A stretch of 17,896 nt of DNA from JADJLQ01 sp040007895 (lineage in GTDB: Bacteria; Bacteroidota; Bacteroidia; Chitinophagales; Saprospiraceae), in the NCBI GenBank assembly GCA_040007895.1, contig JBDTUE010000072.1, forward strand, positions 1-17,896, given 5' to 3'. The notes beneath the pieces are model-generated. The model was given only the letters and a program-made list of their open reading frames with translations. It was not told the origin of the DNA and ran no database searches. The position numbers and the translations under genes were made by a program. Each line of letters starts with the position of its first letter. Position 1 is the first letter of the stretch. Below, one piece after another: positions 1-6,568 of this stretch.

Positions 1-26
1 GCTGCCTGCCTGCCGGACAGGCTGGC
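1..26. repeat. GC-rich palindromic repeat (REP-like) at the window edge
   Basis: The run is built from CCTG/GCCTG units and can fold as GCCTG (8-12), loop CCGGA (13-17), CAGGC (18-22). Its GC content is far above the surroundings. Similar CCTGCCGGCAGG-type palindromes are common dispersed elements in Bacteroidota genomes; that is from general recall, not a search. Here it falls inside the reading frame of the partial gene on the minus strand. It may extend beyond the window. Confidence 0.5.
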
Positions 27-151
27 TCGACCAGTATTTTGGCACAGTCCTGTCCCAGATCCTGAATATCCGGTAAATTGAATTCTGGTTCAGAGTTTTT
101 AATGCTATTTAACCCACTTAAAACAGCGAAGAACCAAAAAACCTTATACAT
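1..151 (-). CDS. Partial gene, N-terminus of a possible secreted protein (unrecognised)
   Basis: An open frame of 50 codons starts at the ATG at 151-149 and is still open at the left edge, so only the N-terminus is visible. It begins MYKVFWFFAVLSGLNS, a short basic then hydrophobic stretch that resembles a signal peptide. A polar segment follows with acidic residues and two cysteines (residues 36 and 45). I do not recognise a family. The last visible codons read ACPAGRQ and are encoded by a GC-rich palindromic repeat, which contrasts with the AT-rich remainder. A one-mismatch -7 element (TATATTTT, 170-163 on the minus strand) lies 11 bases before the ATG. Seen: open frame, hydrophobic start, repeat in frame. 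Inferred: a real exported-protein gene. The alternative is a chance frame, since the piece is short. Confidence 0.5.
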   Translation of the reverse strand, partial: MYKVFWFFAVLSGLNSIKNSEPEFNLPDIQDLGQDCAKILVEPACPAGRQ

Positions 152-244
152 GGAGAAGGAATAAAATATAATGGCTCCATCGCCAGATAGGAGCAAATAC
201 CAAAATCAAATTCATTCTGATTTACGTATGAGCCAAAGACTCAC

Positions 245-565
245 AAAATTCAAATTCAAAAGCAAATTCAAACTTTCTTTGCGTCTCTGCGCCTTTGCGA
301 GAGACTCCTAAATCCATTGAAATCAAATTAATTAATTAATTTTCTTTGCGTCCATAGCGCCCTTTGCGGGAAACAAAAACCAGGTTCTTACTTCAGATTG
401 ATTCAAATCAACCCTATGAAATTCTTTGCGCCCTTGCGTCTTTGCGTGCCAAATACTTACCCTAAAATTCAAATTCAAACTCAAAATCTTTCTCTGCGTC
501 CTTTGCGCACTTCGCGGGAAACCCACCCAATAACACCCCATTCACAATAAAATCCTTGCGTGCAC
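245..565. repeat. Cluster of degenerate TTTGCG-rich intergenic repeats
   Basis: Positions 152-705 contain no convincing gene. Within them are four related blocks built from (C)TTTGCG(TC/CC) words, often ending in GCGGGAAAC or GCGAGAGAC: about 274-304, 341-374, 423-450 and 488-522, with a fragment at 553-565. The first and fourth blocks are each preceded by the same AT-rich leader, AAAATTCAAATTCAAA (245-260 and 464-479). That suggests a composite unit of about 60 bases present twice. A 16-base AATTAATT tandem run (326-341) sits between blocks one and two. Similar CTTTGCGTCTTTGCG strings are common noncoding repeats in Bacteroidota, from recall. The short minus-strand frames crossing this cluster encode low-complexity repeat products. 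Function is unknown. Confidence 0.7.
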
Positions 566-705
566 CCAAATAACCGTATCTTCGCTCCGTGAATTTTGTT
601 TATTAAGCATTTCTCCAGAGATAGATCATCCTCCACCAACCGAGTTTCATTTTTCCCAGTTGACTGCATTTTAGCCATCATCTCACGTTATTTTTTAATT
701 TTTTA

Positions 706-713
706 TTTATTTG
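706..713 (+). promoter_or_regulatory. Imperfect -7 promoter element upstream of the RRM gene
   Basis: TTTATTTG differs by one base from the Bacteroidota -7 consensus TAnnTTTG. It ends 4 bases before the ATG at 718, in a very T-rich stretch (691-712). If used, transcription would begin at or within a few bases of the start codon. The mismatch and low complexity keep confidence low, but the spacing matches four exact copies elsewhere in this window. Confidence 0.35.
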
Positions 714-717
714 TATT

Positions 718-1071
718 ATGAAAATTTATGTTTCAAATCTTGGTTTCAGTGTCACCGATGCTGATCTAAGTACTCTTTTTGCCGAGTATGGCAATGTAGT
801 TTCTGCTAAAGTAATTATGGATCGTGAGACAGGCAGATCACGGGGCTTTGCCTTCGTGGAAATGTCTAGCGACGAAGATGGCAAAAAAGCTATCCAGGGC
901 TTAAACAACAAAGACATCCAGGAAAGAACAATTTCTGTGTCAGTTGCTAAAGACAAGTCTCAACTTGGCGGTGGCGGCGGATTTAGAAGTGGTGGTTCTG
1001 GTGGATACGGTGGAGGTGGTGGAAACCGTGGCGGAAGCGGCGGAGGAAGCTCATTCAACAAAAGATATTAA
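718..1071 (+). CDS. Glycine-rich RRM-domain RNA-binding protein
   Basis: The product is a 117-residue single-RRM protein of the bacterial glycine-rich type, which binds single-stranded RNA in the cytoplasm. Such proteins are often cold- or stress-induced in other bacteria; no direct evidence for that is visible here. The RRM fills residues 1-78. RNP2 is IYVSNL (3-8), RNP1 is RGFAFVEM (42-49), and the aromatic positions Y4, F44 and F46 that stack on RNA bases are intact. Residues 83-112 are almost all Gly with Ser, Arg and Tyr, an RGG/GGY-like disordered tail, and the protein ends in a basic-aromatic FNKRY. The gene stands alone: AT-rich upstream DNA with a near-consensus -7 element and a strong terminator about 40 bases downstream. 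Identification is firm from the two RNP motifs; the RNA targets are unknown. Confidence 0.93.
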   Translation: MKIYVSNLGFSVTDADLSTLFAEYGNVVSAKVIMDRETGRSRGFAFVEMSSDEDGKKAIQGLNNKDIQERTISVSVAKDKSQLGGGGGFRSGGSGGYGGGGGNRGGSGGGSSFNKRY

Positions 1072-1109
1072 TCCTATCGGTCTTGTACCGGTCTATAATA
1101 AAATCTTTG

Positions 1110-1142
1110 AAGCCCTTGAAATTAAAAGTTCAAGGGCTTTTT
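1110..1142 (+). terminator. Rho-independent terminator of the RRM gene
   Basis: A perfect 11-bp stem, AAGCCCTTGAA (1110-1120) with TTCAAGGGCTT (1129-1139), encloses an 8-base loop and runs into TTTTT (1138-1142). It lies 38 bases after the RRM stop codon and before the next promoter, so it closes a single-gene transcript. Confidence 0.9.
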
Positions 1143-1177
1143 CATTTAGTAAAAATCCAACTACCCGGCAGCTTGAT

Positions 1178-1185
1178 TATTTTTG
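1178..1185 (+). promoter_or_regulatory. -7 promoter element TATTTTTG of the acetyltransferase gene
   Basis: This is an exact match to the Bacteroidota -7 consensus TAnnTTTG. It ends only 3 bases before the ATG at 1189, so the transcript is predicted to start at or next to the start codon. No -33 TTG was seen at the usual 17-23 base spacing. The element also argues against the upstream TTG codon at 1183 as a start, because that TTG lies inside it. Confidence 0.55.
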
Positions 1186-1188
1186 CAG

Positions 1189-1659
1189 ATGTCTACTATT
1201 CAAATAAGATCTGCAACACTTGAAGACCTTCCTACTTTATTATTATTCGAGCAAGGTGTAATCAAGGCAGAACGACCCTTTGATCCGACCTTGAAAGAAG
1301 ATCCGATTCATTATTATGATTTGGAGAAATTAATATCCGGACCAGACTCTATTGTACTTGTTGCTGTGGATAATGGACAATTGATTGCATCAGGTTATGC
1401 TGATATTCGTCAAGCAAAATTGTTTTATAACTATGAGTTGTTTGCTTACCTGGGTTTTATGTATGTGACACCGGAATATAGAGGAAAACAAATCATTCGA
1501 TTAATCCTCCAGGGGTTACGTGACTGGTGTAAATCAAAACATATACATGAGCTCCGGCTCGAAGTATATGCAGACAATGTATCAGCGATCAATGCGTATA
1601 TCAAAGAAGGGTTTTCAAATAACTTAATAGAAATGAGCCTTAGTTTAAATAAATCCTAA
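1189..1659 (+). CDS. GNAT-family N-acetyltransferase
   Basis: This 156-residue protein has the GNAT fold and should transfer an acetyl group from acetyl-CoA to an amine; the substrate cannot be told. Visible landmarks are the beta-strand/motif A region LGFMYVTPEYRGK (88-100), followed by a helix, and the motif B region LRLEVYADNVSAINAYIKEGF (122-142, with L124, E125, N130, A133 and F142 as key positions). The acetyl-CoA loop normally reads R-x-x-G-x-G/A; here it reads R98-G-K-Q101-I-I103, so both later small residues are replaced. This could weaken or alter CoA binding, or be a subfamily trait. The start is the ATG at 1189, because an in-frame TTG at 1183 overlaps the -7 element. The gene is alone between the RRM terminator and a lipoprotein gene. 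Family call is firm, activity and substrate unknown. Confidence 0.88.
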   Translation: MSTIQIRSATLEDLPTLLLFEQGVIKAERPFDPTLKEDPIHYYDLEKLISGPDSIVLVAVDNGQLIASGYADIRQAKLFYNYELFAYLGFMYVTPEYRGKQIIRLILQGLRDWCKSKHIHELRLEVYADNVSAINAYIKEGFSNNLIEMSLSLNKS

Positions 1660-1719
1660 TATTTTTCATACAGGCAACTCGATTATTCTAATACACGTTT
1701 TCGGTTAATAAATAAGATT

Positions 1720-2100
1720 ATGAAAAGACGTTTGAAATTGCATTGGCTGGGATTGATATTAATTGGTTTTGCCTCGTGTTCTAAAGAAAGCACTTCCGGA
1801 GACGACAATAACAACGGAAACGGAAATGGTGGTGGAACAGTAGATTGTTCTAGTGTTGCTAAAACTTTTTCTGCTGATGTGAATCCTATCATTCAGGCAA
1901 CTTGTACTACGGCTTTATGTCATGCTAATGGGAGTATTAATGGACCTGGAACACTCACCACTTACAATAGCATTTTCGCAAGCAGATCAGATATACGGGC
2001 GGCAGTAAAATCTGGTGCTATGCCCCAGGGCACTACTTTAGCGGCATCAAAAATCAATACCATTCTATGCTGGATTGATTCAGGAGCCCCTAACAACTAA
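1720..2100 (+). CDS. Small lipoprotein with a cytochrome c-like heme motif (CX4CH)
   Basis: The product has 126 residues. A lipoprotein signal (residues 1-20) ends in GFAS-C20, so the mature protein should be anchored by a lipidated Cys in the cell envelope. A linker rich in Asp, Asn and Gly (27-40) follows. The globular part carries CTTALCH, with C62 and C67-H68. This is a CX4CH heme-attachment-like motif rather than the usual CXXCH. Methionine 101, in an AMPQG context, is the likely second iron ligand, as in class I cytochromes. Cysteines 43 and 117 could pair as a disulfide. The ending CWIDSGAPNN resembles the C-terminal signature (C-W-x-D-x-G-A) of Bacteroidota cytochrome c-like lipoproteins, from recall. 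It probably carries electrons in the envelope, but no redox partner is nearby. If heme is not bound, the motif may only form a disulfide. Confidence 0.75.
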   Translation: MKRRLKLHWLGLILIGFASCSKESTSGDDNNNGNGNGGGTVDCSSVAKTFSADVNPIIQATCTTALCHANGSINGPGTLTTYNSIFASRSDIRAAVKSGAMPQGTTLAASKINTILCWIDSGAPNN

Positions 2101-2238
2101 TTCACTGAGCTTTTTTAATCAATAGTTTTAGGACAAAAAAGTTGACTAATGTCAGGTCAATATCTTTATGTTTTATACTTTAGGACTTTAACAAAACTTT
2201 ATATAGAAATATAGATGCATTTCCTAGTTGATTTTTGA

Positions 2239-2246
2239 TAATTTTG
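2239..2246 (+). promoter_or_regulatory. -7 promoter element TAATTTTG of the gld operon
   Basis: Exact TAnnTTTG match 25 bases before the gldA ATG, giving a short leader of about 20 bases. No TTG lies 17-23 bases upstream. The 171-bp gap after the lipoprotein gene holds no other clear signal, apart from a weak TTGAC-N9-GTCAA inverted repeat at 2141-2159. Confidence 0.55.
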
Positions 2247-2271
2247 CGCACGCAAAACCAACAGAATCAAT

Positions 2272-3195
2272 ATGGATATCCAAGTCCGCCATCTTACTAA
2301 ACAGTATGGACCACAAAAAGCTATAGACAATATCAGTTTCGATGTGAAGCCGGGTGAGATCCTGGGATTCCTTGGCCCCAATGGAGCCGGTAAGACGACT
2401 ACCATGAAAATCATTACCCAATATCTCGATATTGAAGAAGGAGATGTCCTTATTGGTGGAAGATCTATTAAGGAGAAAGGGATGAAGGAACAAATAGGCT
2501 ATCTCCCTGAGAGTAATCCTCTGTATCATGAAATGCCAATCATTGATTTCCTTGAATATGTGGCAGCATTACAGGGATTATCTAGATCAAAGACCAAAGA
2601 AAGGGTCAGAGAAATGATTAAAGTCTGTGGACTTGACATAGAAAAACACAAATTGATTTCTGAACTTTCAAAGGGATACAAACAACGGGTGGGATTAGCA
2701 CAGGCTATGATTCATGACCCTGCCATTTTAATCCTTGACGAACCAACCACCGGCTTAGACCCAAATCAAATTATTGAAATAAGGGATCTGATTAAAAGCC
2801 TGGGACGTCAGAAAACCGTATTGTTCAGCACACATATTCTTCCAGAAGTTGAAGCTACCTGCGACAGGATTCTAATCATTAATAAAGGTAAAATAGTAGC
2901 GGATGGTACTGCTAATACCCTTAGACAACAGGCCCAGGGACAAGAAATTTATCATGTAAGGATCGAAGATGGCTTGGTCCAGGATATTCTTCAATCTATT
3001 CGATCACTTGCCACGGTGGAAAGTGTGAGTGTGCTGGATGCGGGCAAACAACGATTTGAGGTCATCAGCAAACCTAATATTCCATCCAACAGACAGTTAT
3101 TTAATCTTTGTGTACAACATCACTGGATTATTACTGAAATGGTACCATTTGAAACAAAATTGGAAGATATCTTCAGAGAACTGACTATGAATTGA
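2272..3195 (+). CDS. gldA: GldA, gliding-motility ABC transporter ATP-binding subunit
   Basis: This 307-residue cytoplasmic ATPase powers the GldA-GldF-GldG ABC transporter, required for gliding in Flavobacterium. All ATPase motifs are present: Walker A GPNGAGKT (35-42), the YLPESNPLY region where the Q-loop normally lies (77-85, with Pro/Glu instead of the usual Gln), signature LSKGYKQR (132-139), Walker B ILILDE (152-157), D-loop GLDP (161-164) and switch His 188 in STHI. After about residue 215 a C-terminal extension of some 90 residues follows, typical of this subfamily. It is first in an operon with gldF (40-base gap), gldG and a DUF4340 gene. The YLPE-NPLY and LSKGYKQRVGLA strings closely resemble flavobacterial GldA from memory. 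A general ABC-2 exporter ATPase is the alternative, but the neighbours support GldA. Confidence 0.88.
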   Translation: MDIQVRHLTKQYGPQKAIDNISFDVKPGEILGFLGPNGAGKTTTMKIITQYLDIEEGDVLIGGRSIKEKGMKEQIGYLPESNPLYHEMPIIDFLEYVAALQGLSRSKTKERVREMIKVCGLDIEKHKLISELSKGYKQRVGLAQAMIHDPAILILDEPTTGLDPNQIIEIRDLIKSLGRQKTVLFSTHILPEVEATCDRILIINKGKIVADGTANTLRQQAQGQEIYHVRIEDGLVQDILQSIRSLATVESVSVLDAGKQRFEVISKPNIPSNRQLFNLCVQHHWIITEMVPFETKLEDIFRELTMN

Positions 3196-3235
3196 TACAG
3201 GTTATTTCATTAAACTTCCCGATCAAATTAAATGT

Positions 3236-3949
3236 ATGAGTAAAATCTTAGTAATAGCCCGCAAAGAGTTTGGTTCCTTTTTTGACTCTTTAGTGGCTTA
3301 TATCTTATTGGCAACCTTTCTTGGTTTCAGTGGCTTTTTTACCTGGATTCAGGGAAGTGATATTTTTATGAGACATGAGGCAGATCTGGATGTATTTTTC
3401 TCTGTAGCGAGATGGACATTATTTTTCTTCATTCCGGCTCTAACTATGAAAATGTTAGCCGAAGAGAAAAAGACCGGAACCATTGAAATGTTGTTGACCA
3501 AAGCTATTTCTGACCGGGAAGTAGTTTGGGGTAAATTTCTTGGTTGCCTGATGCTGGTAGGAGTCGCTTTATTATTTACTATTCCATATTATATAAGCGT
3601 GGCATGGTTAGGTAGCATGGATCACGGCGCTACATTGACCGGATATATTGGATTGTTTTTAATGTCAGCTGCCTATATAGCGATTGGACTATTTGCCAGC
3701 AGTATTACCAATAATCAGATCGTCGCATTTTTATTAGCCTTATTGATTGGTATATTCTTTCATATGTTATTTGATTTTCTGGCTGCAGGAACAACTGGCT
3801 GGATCAGCAATATTTTTCAAACGCTCAGCCTTACCAATCACTATGATTCAATATCACGGGGAGTCGTTGATACAAAGGATCTGATTTATTTCGGGTCCAT
3901 TACGGCGATAGGACTATTTCTTGCTGAATATTTTATTTCAAAACGCTAA
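3236..3949 (+). CDS. gldF: GldF, gliding-motility ABC transporter permease
   Basis: This 237-residue inner-membrane protein has about six hydrophobic segments (roughly 19-39, 57-73, 100-123, 135-157, 160-183 and 214-234), the layout of a type 2 ABC permease. The cytoplasmic loop EEKKTGTIEMLLT (76-88) between segments two and three is the conserved contact with the ATPase in this family. A second landmark is SISRGVVDTKDLIYF (205-219), also typical of GldF and related permeases. It lies 40 bases after gldA and 19 bases before the gldG ATG, so the three are co-transcribed. It should pair with GldA as the membrane channel. The transported substrate is not established for the family. Confidence 0.88.
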   Translation: MSKILVIARKEFGSFFDSLVAYILLATFLGFSGFFTWIQGSDIFMRHEADLDVFFSVARWTLFFFIPALTMKMLAEEKKTGTIEMLLTKAISDREVVWGKFLGCLMLVGVALLFTIPYYISVAWLGSMDHGATLTGYIGLFLMSAAYIAIGLFASSITNNQIVAFLLALLIGIFFHMLFDFLAAGTTGWISNIFQTLSLTNHYDSISRGVVDTKDLIYFGSITAIGLFLAEYFISKR

Positions 3950-3968
3950 TTCTAAAACGCAGACTATC

Positions 3969-5459
3969 ATGAAAAGAAATCTGACTACGATCTTATTAAT
4001 CTCCGCCATCCTGCTTTTAGTCAATTTATTATCCAGAAGATATTTTATTCGATTGGATCTTACCAAAAGCCATGAATTTACTCTGAGTAAGTCCACCAAG
4101 AACATTCTAAAAAGCTTGGAAGATCCCATTACCATCAGTGCTTATTTTTCAAGCAATTTACCAGCTAATATTACCCGCGTGAGAACCGATTTTAAAGATA
4201 TGCTGGTAGAATACAGCAATAGAAGTGCAGGAAAAATCAACTATGAATTTATTAATCCCAATGAATCAGAAGAGGTGGAAAAACAAGCTACCCAAGCAGG
4301 TATCAGGCCCATCATGATTGATGTCAGGGAGAAAGATGAATCAAAACAACAAAAGGCTTATCTCGGCGCAGTATTGAAAATGGGGGAGCGCACAGAAGTA
4401 CTTCCATTCATTCAGCCGGGTGCCGCCATGGAATATGATCTTACTACATCTATTAAGAAAATAAGTTCATTGCATAAACCTTCTATAGGAATTGTACAGG
4501 GATTTGGTGCTGCCACCTTGCAGGAACTCGGTCAGGTCAATCAGGCTTTACAGGCATTATATTTGGTAGAGCCGGTAGATTTGAGTAAGCCGGTTGATCC
4601 GAAATACAAAACCTTATTGTTCATTCGTCCAAAAGATACTGTAAGCCCGCTTGCTTTTGAATTTCTCGATCAGTTTCTTGATCGGGGCGGAAGAATGGTC
4701 ATTGCAGTAAATGCGGTGGATGGAGATCTTCAAAATGCTATGGGAAAGGTGTTGACTGATGGTGTACCAGAATGGTTATCTACTAGGGGAATTACTGTAA
4801 ATAAAGATTTTGTAGTTGATTCCCGTTGTGGACAGATCAATGTTCAACAACAACAAGGTTTTTTTACCATGATGACCCCTGTAAAATTTCCATACCTTCC
4901 ATTGGCAGCTAATTTTAGTTCTCATTCCATTACAAAAGGAATAGAACAAGTAATGTTTCCATTCATCAGTAGTGTGAGTGTAAAACCAGACAGTACATTG
5001 CGGTATACTTCTTTAATCAATAGTTCGGAAAAATCGAATGCATTGCCTGCGCCATTGATGTTTGATATCAATAAGAAATGGAATGAAAATGATTTTCCGA
5101 GAAGAAATATATCTATGGGTGGGATTGCAGAAAAATCAGGATCAAATCCCTGGAAGATAATTGTATTTGGTGATGGTGATTTTGCAATCAATTCCCAGGA
5201 AGGCAGAGCCCTCGCTCCTGATAATATCAATCTCCTGGTTAATAGTGTAGATTGGTTAAGTGATGATTCAGGGTTGATGGAATTAAGGACGAAAGGAGCT
5301 ACTACTCATCCTATCAAGGAAATCGATGAATCAAAAAGAAGTATGATTAAATACATTAACTTCCTTTTACCTGTATTATTAGTTATTCTGTATGGATTTT
5401 TCAGATCGCAACGATCTAAATCTATACGAATGCAACGAATGCAAGAGCGATATAGTTAA
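3969..5459 (+). CDS. gldG: GldG, gliding-motility ABC transporter auxiliary subunit
   Basis: This 496-residue protein is the third component of the GldA-F-G transporter. An N-terminal membrane anchor (about residues 5-22) is followed by a large extracytoplasmic region starting RRYFIRLDLTKSHEFTLS (23-40), a hallmark opening of GldG and related ABC auxiliary proteins. Near the C-terminus is a second membrane segment (about 463-478) and a basic cytoplasmic tail. The extracytoplasmic region contains the GATase-like ABC auxiliary domain, with the IRPKDTVSPLAFEFLDQFLDRGG stretch (about 220-242) and the GDGDFA motif near residue 400. The frame is open upstream to 3921, but the earlier TTG would overlap gldF and precede the hydrophobic anchor. 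The ATG at 3969 puts the anchor at the start and is preferred. Identification is firm from context plus sequence landmarks. Confidence 0.88.
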   Translation: MKRNLTTILLISAILLLVNLLSRRYFIRLDLTKSHEFTLSKSTKNILKSLEDPITISAYFSSNLPANITRVRTDFKDMLVEYSNRSAGKINYEFINPNESEEVEKQATQAGIRPIMIDVREKDESKQQKAYLGAVLKMGERTEVLPFIQPGAAMEYDLTTSIKKISSLHKPSIGIVQGFGAATLQELGQVNQALQALYLVEPVDLSKPVDPKYKTLLFIRPKDTVSPLAFEFLDQFLDRGGRMVIAVNAVDGDLQNAMGKVLTDGVPEWLSTRGITVNKDFVVDSRCGQINVQQQQGFFTMMTPVKFPYLPLAANFSSHSITKGIEQVMFPFISSVSVKPDSTLRYTSLINSSEKSNALPAPLMFDINKKWNENDFPRRNISMGGIAEKSGSNPWKIIVFGDGDFAINSQEGRALAPDNINLLVNSVDWLSDDSGLMELRTKGATTHPIKEIDESKRSMIKYINFLLPVLLVILYGFFRSQRSKSIRMQRMQERYS

Positions 5460-5481
5460 TAATCTAAAATAGATCTGTACT

Positions 5482-6426
5482 ATGATGTCCAATAAAAAAC
5501 TTTTATACCTTTTCCTGGGACTATTGGCGATTTTTGCCCTTACTCAACTTTTTAATACTAAAAAGGACCGTTCATTTAAATCTGAATTACTTAAAGTGGA
5601 TACAGCTTTAGTAAATAAAATAGTCATTCATTCTTCAACGGATAATCATAAAGAAACCGTATTGACCAAGACCGGCAACGATTGGACTGCAACTCAAAAT
5701 CAAAAAACGGTGACTATAGTTCCAGGGACCCTGGATGGCATTCTGAAAGAATTGCCTATGATGAAAATTAAATCTATTGCAACACAGTCTAAGGACAGGT
5801 ACAATGAATATGAGATCAGTGATAGTGCTGCTTCACATATTGAAATATTTGCAGGATCAAAAAAGGTAGCTGATTTCTATAGCGGTAAATTTGGATTTAA
5901 TCCCCAAACAAATAGTATGCTTTCATACATCAGGGTAAAAGATGATCCTAACGTATATACCACGGATGGATTTCAAAGCATGACGTTTAATGCAGCTTTT
6001 TCATCCTTTAGAGATAAAAACATTTTAAAAGTATCCACTGATCAAATTCAAAAGATAAGCGCCATATCAAATAATACAAAACTGGATTTAGTAAAATCAG
6101 GTACTTTGTGGAGTTTGAATGGCAACCTATTAAAAGACTCCACCGCAATTCAGAATTATTTAAATAGTATTCAATCTTTATCAGGCCAGGACCTGGTCGA
6201 TGATTTTTCCAAAGCTGGTTCTCCAAGTCATTCTGCAACAGTTGATGCTGCTGGAAGTAGTTTTACAGTTGACCTATATCCTTCAGGAGATACACTGAAG
6301 CCATTCATGGTACACAGCAGTGCTAACCCTGATGTCTTTTTTAAGGAAGATTCCATGAATACTTTTAAAACTTTATTTGGGGGGATTATGAATCTTATCC
6401 CATCTGCACCTGTCAAGAAAAAATGA
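5482..6426 (+). CDS. DUF4340-type membrane-anchored protein in the gld operon
   Basis: This 314-residue protein has one N-terminal hydrophobic segment (about residues 6-22), then a long extracytoplasmic region rich in beta-strand patterns. The segment KVDTALVNKIVIHSS (38-52) with a following GNDWTA stretch matches the DUF4340 pattern of repeated small beta domains, from recall. Its biochemical role is unknown. The start is one of two adjacent ATG codons (5482 or 5485), 22 bases after the gldG stop, and it is the last gene of the operon. DUF4340 proteins accompany GldG-like ABC systems in several phyla, so a periplasmic partner of GldG is the natural inference. The C-terminus ends in a short basic run (VKKK). 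Confidence 0.78.
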   Translation: MMSNKKLLYLFLGLLAIFALTQLFNTKKDRSFKSELLKVDTALVNKIVIHSSTDNHKETVLTKTGNDWTATQNQKTVTIVPGTLDGILKELPMMKIKSIATQSKDRYNEYEISDSAASHIEIFAGSKKVADFYSGKFGFNPQTNSMLSYIRVKDDPNVYTTDGFQSMTFNAAFSSFRDKNILKVSTDQIQKISAISNNTKLDLVKSGTLWSLNGNLLKDSTAIQNYLNSIQSLSGQDLVDDFSKAGSPSHSATVDAAGSSFTVDLYPSGDTLKPFMVHSSANPDVFFKEDSMNTFKTLFGGIMNLIPSAPVKKK

Positions 6427-6489
6427 TTTGGCTGACTTATAAAGCATATCCATTGGTTTAAGGACCCGGTGATGACTTATGATTTATAG

Positions 6490-6535
6490 TTTTGGTCAGG
6501 GTTGTGATTTAATACAAGACTTGCCCTGACCAAAA
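6490..6535. repeat. 12-bp perfect inverted repeat overlapping the parA promoter
   Basis: TTTTGGTCAGGG (6490-6501) is exactly inverted as CCCTGACCAAAA (6524-6535), with a 22-base spacer. The right arm lies between the -33 TTG (6521-6523) and the -7 element (6541-6548) of parA, so a bound protein would block the promoter. It is not a standard terminator, because neither strand has a T-run after the stem. Alternatively, the hairpin could cap the 3' end of the gld operon mRNA. Confidence 0.6.
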
Positions 6536-6548
6536 AATTGTAAATTTG
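6521..6548 (+). promoter_or_regulatory. Promoter of the parA-parB operon (TTG-N17-TAAATTTG)
   Basis: TTG (6521-6523) and TAAATTTG (6541-6548) are separated by 17 bases, matching both elements of the Bacteroidota housekeeping promoter. It is the only promoter in the window with both elements at the expected spacing. The parA ATG follows 20 bases later. Confidence 0.75.
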
Positions 6549-6568
6549 TCATCCATAGACCCAACAGG

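Noticed and set aside
332..541. Minus-strand frame of 69 codons
   Set aside because: It crosses several copies of the intergenic repeat and encodes low-complexity basic peptide; it is a repeat artefact.
481..681. Minus-strand frame of 66 codons upstream of the RRM gene
   Set aside because: The second half is encoded by the TTTGCG-rich repeat, no domain is recognisable and no -7 element precedes it. A weak possibility remains for its first 50 codons or so.
1..720. A CRISPR array in the repeat-rich left region
   Set aside because: The repeats are degenerate, unevenly spaced and without uniform spacers, and no cas gene is nearby.
944..1207. Plus-strand frame overlapping the RRM gene tail
   Set aside because: It is a second reading of the Gly-rich codons of the RRM gene and also runs through the terminator, so it is not a gene.
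2147..2212. Short 21-codon plus-strand frame before the gld promoter
   Set aside because: Too short, with no conserved features or upstream signals; expected by chance in AT-rich DNA.
3921..3968. Upstream extension of gldG from a TTG overlapping gldF
   Set aside because: The ATG at 3969 places the membrane anchor at the N-terminus, and the extension is polar and overlaps gldF by 29 bases.
6490..6535. Inverted repeat as a rho-independent terminator
   Set aside because: Neither strand has a T-run directly after the stem; the flanking A and T tracts are in the wrong order for termination.
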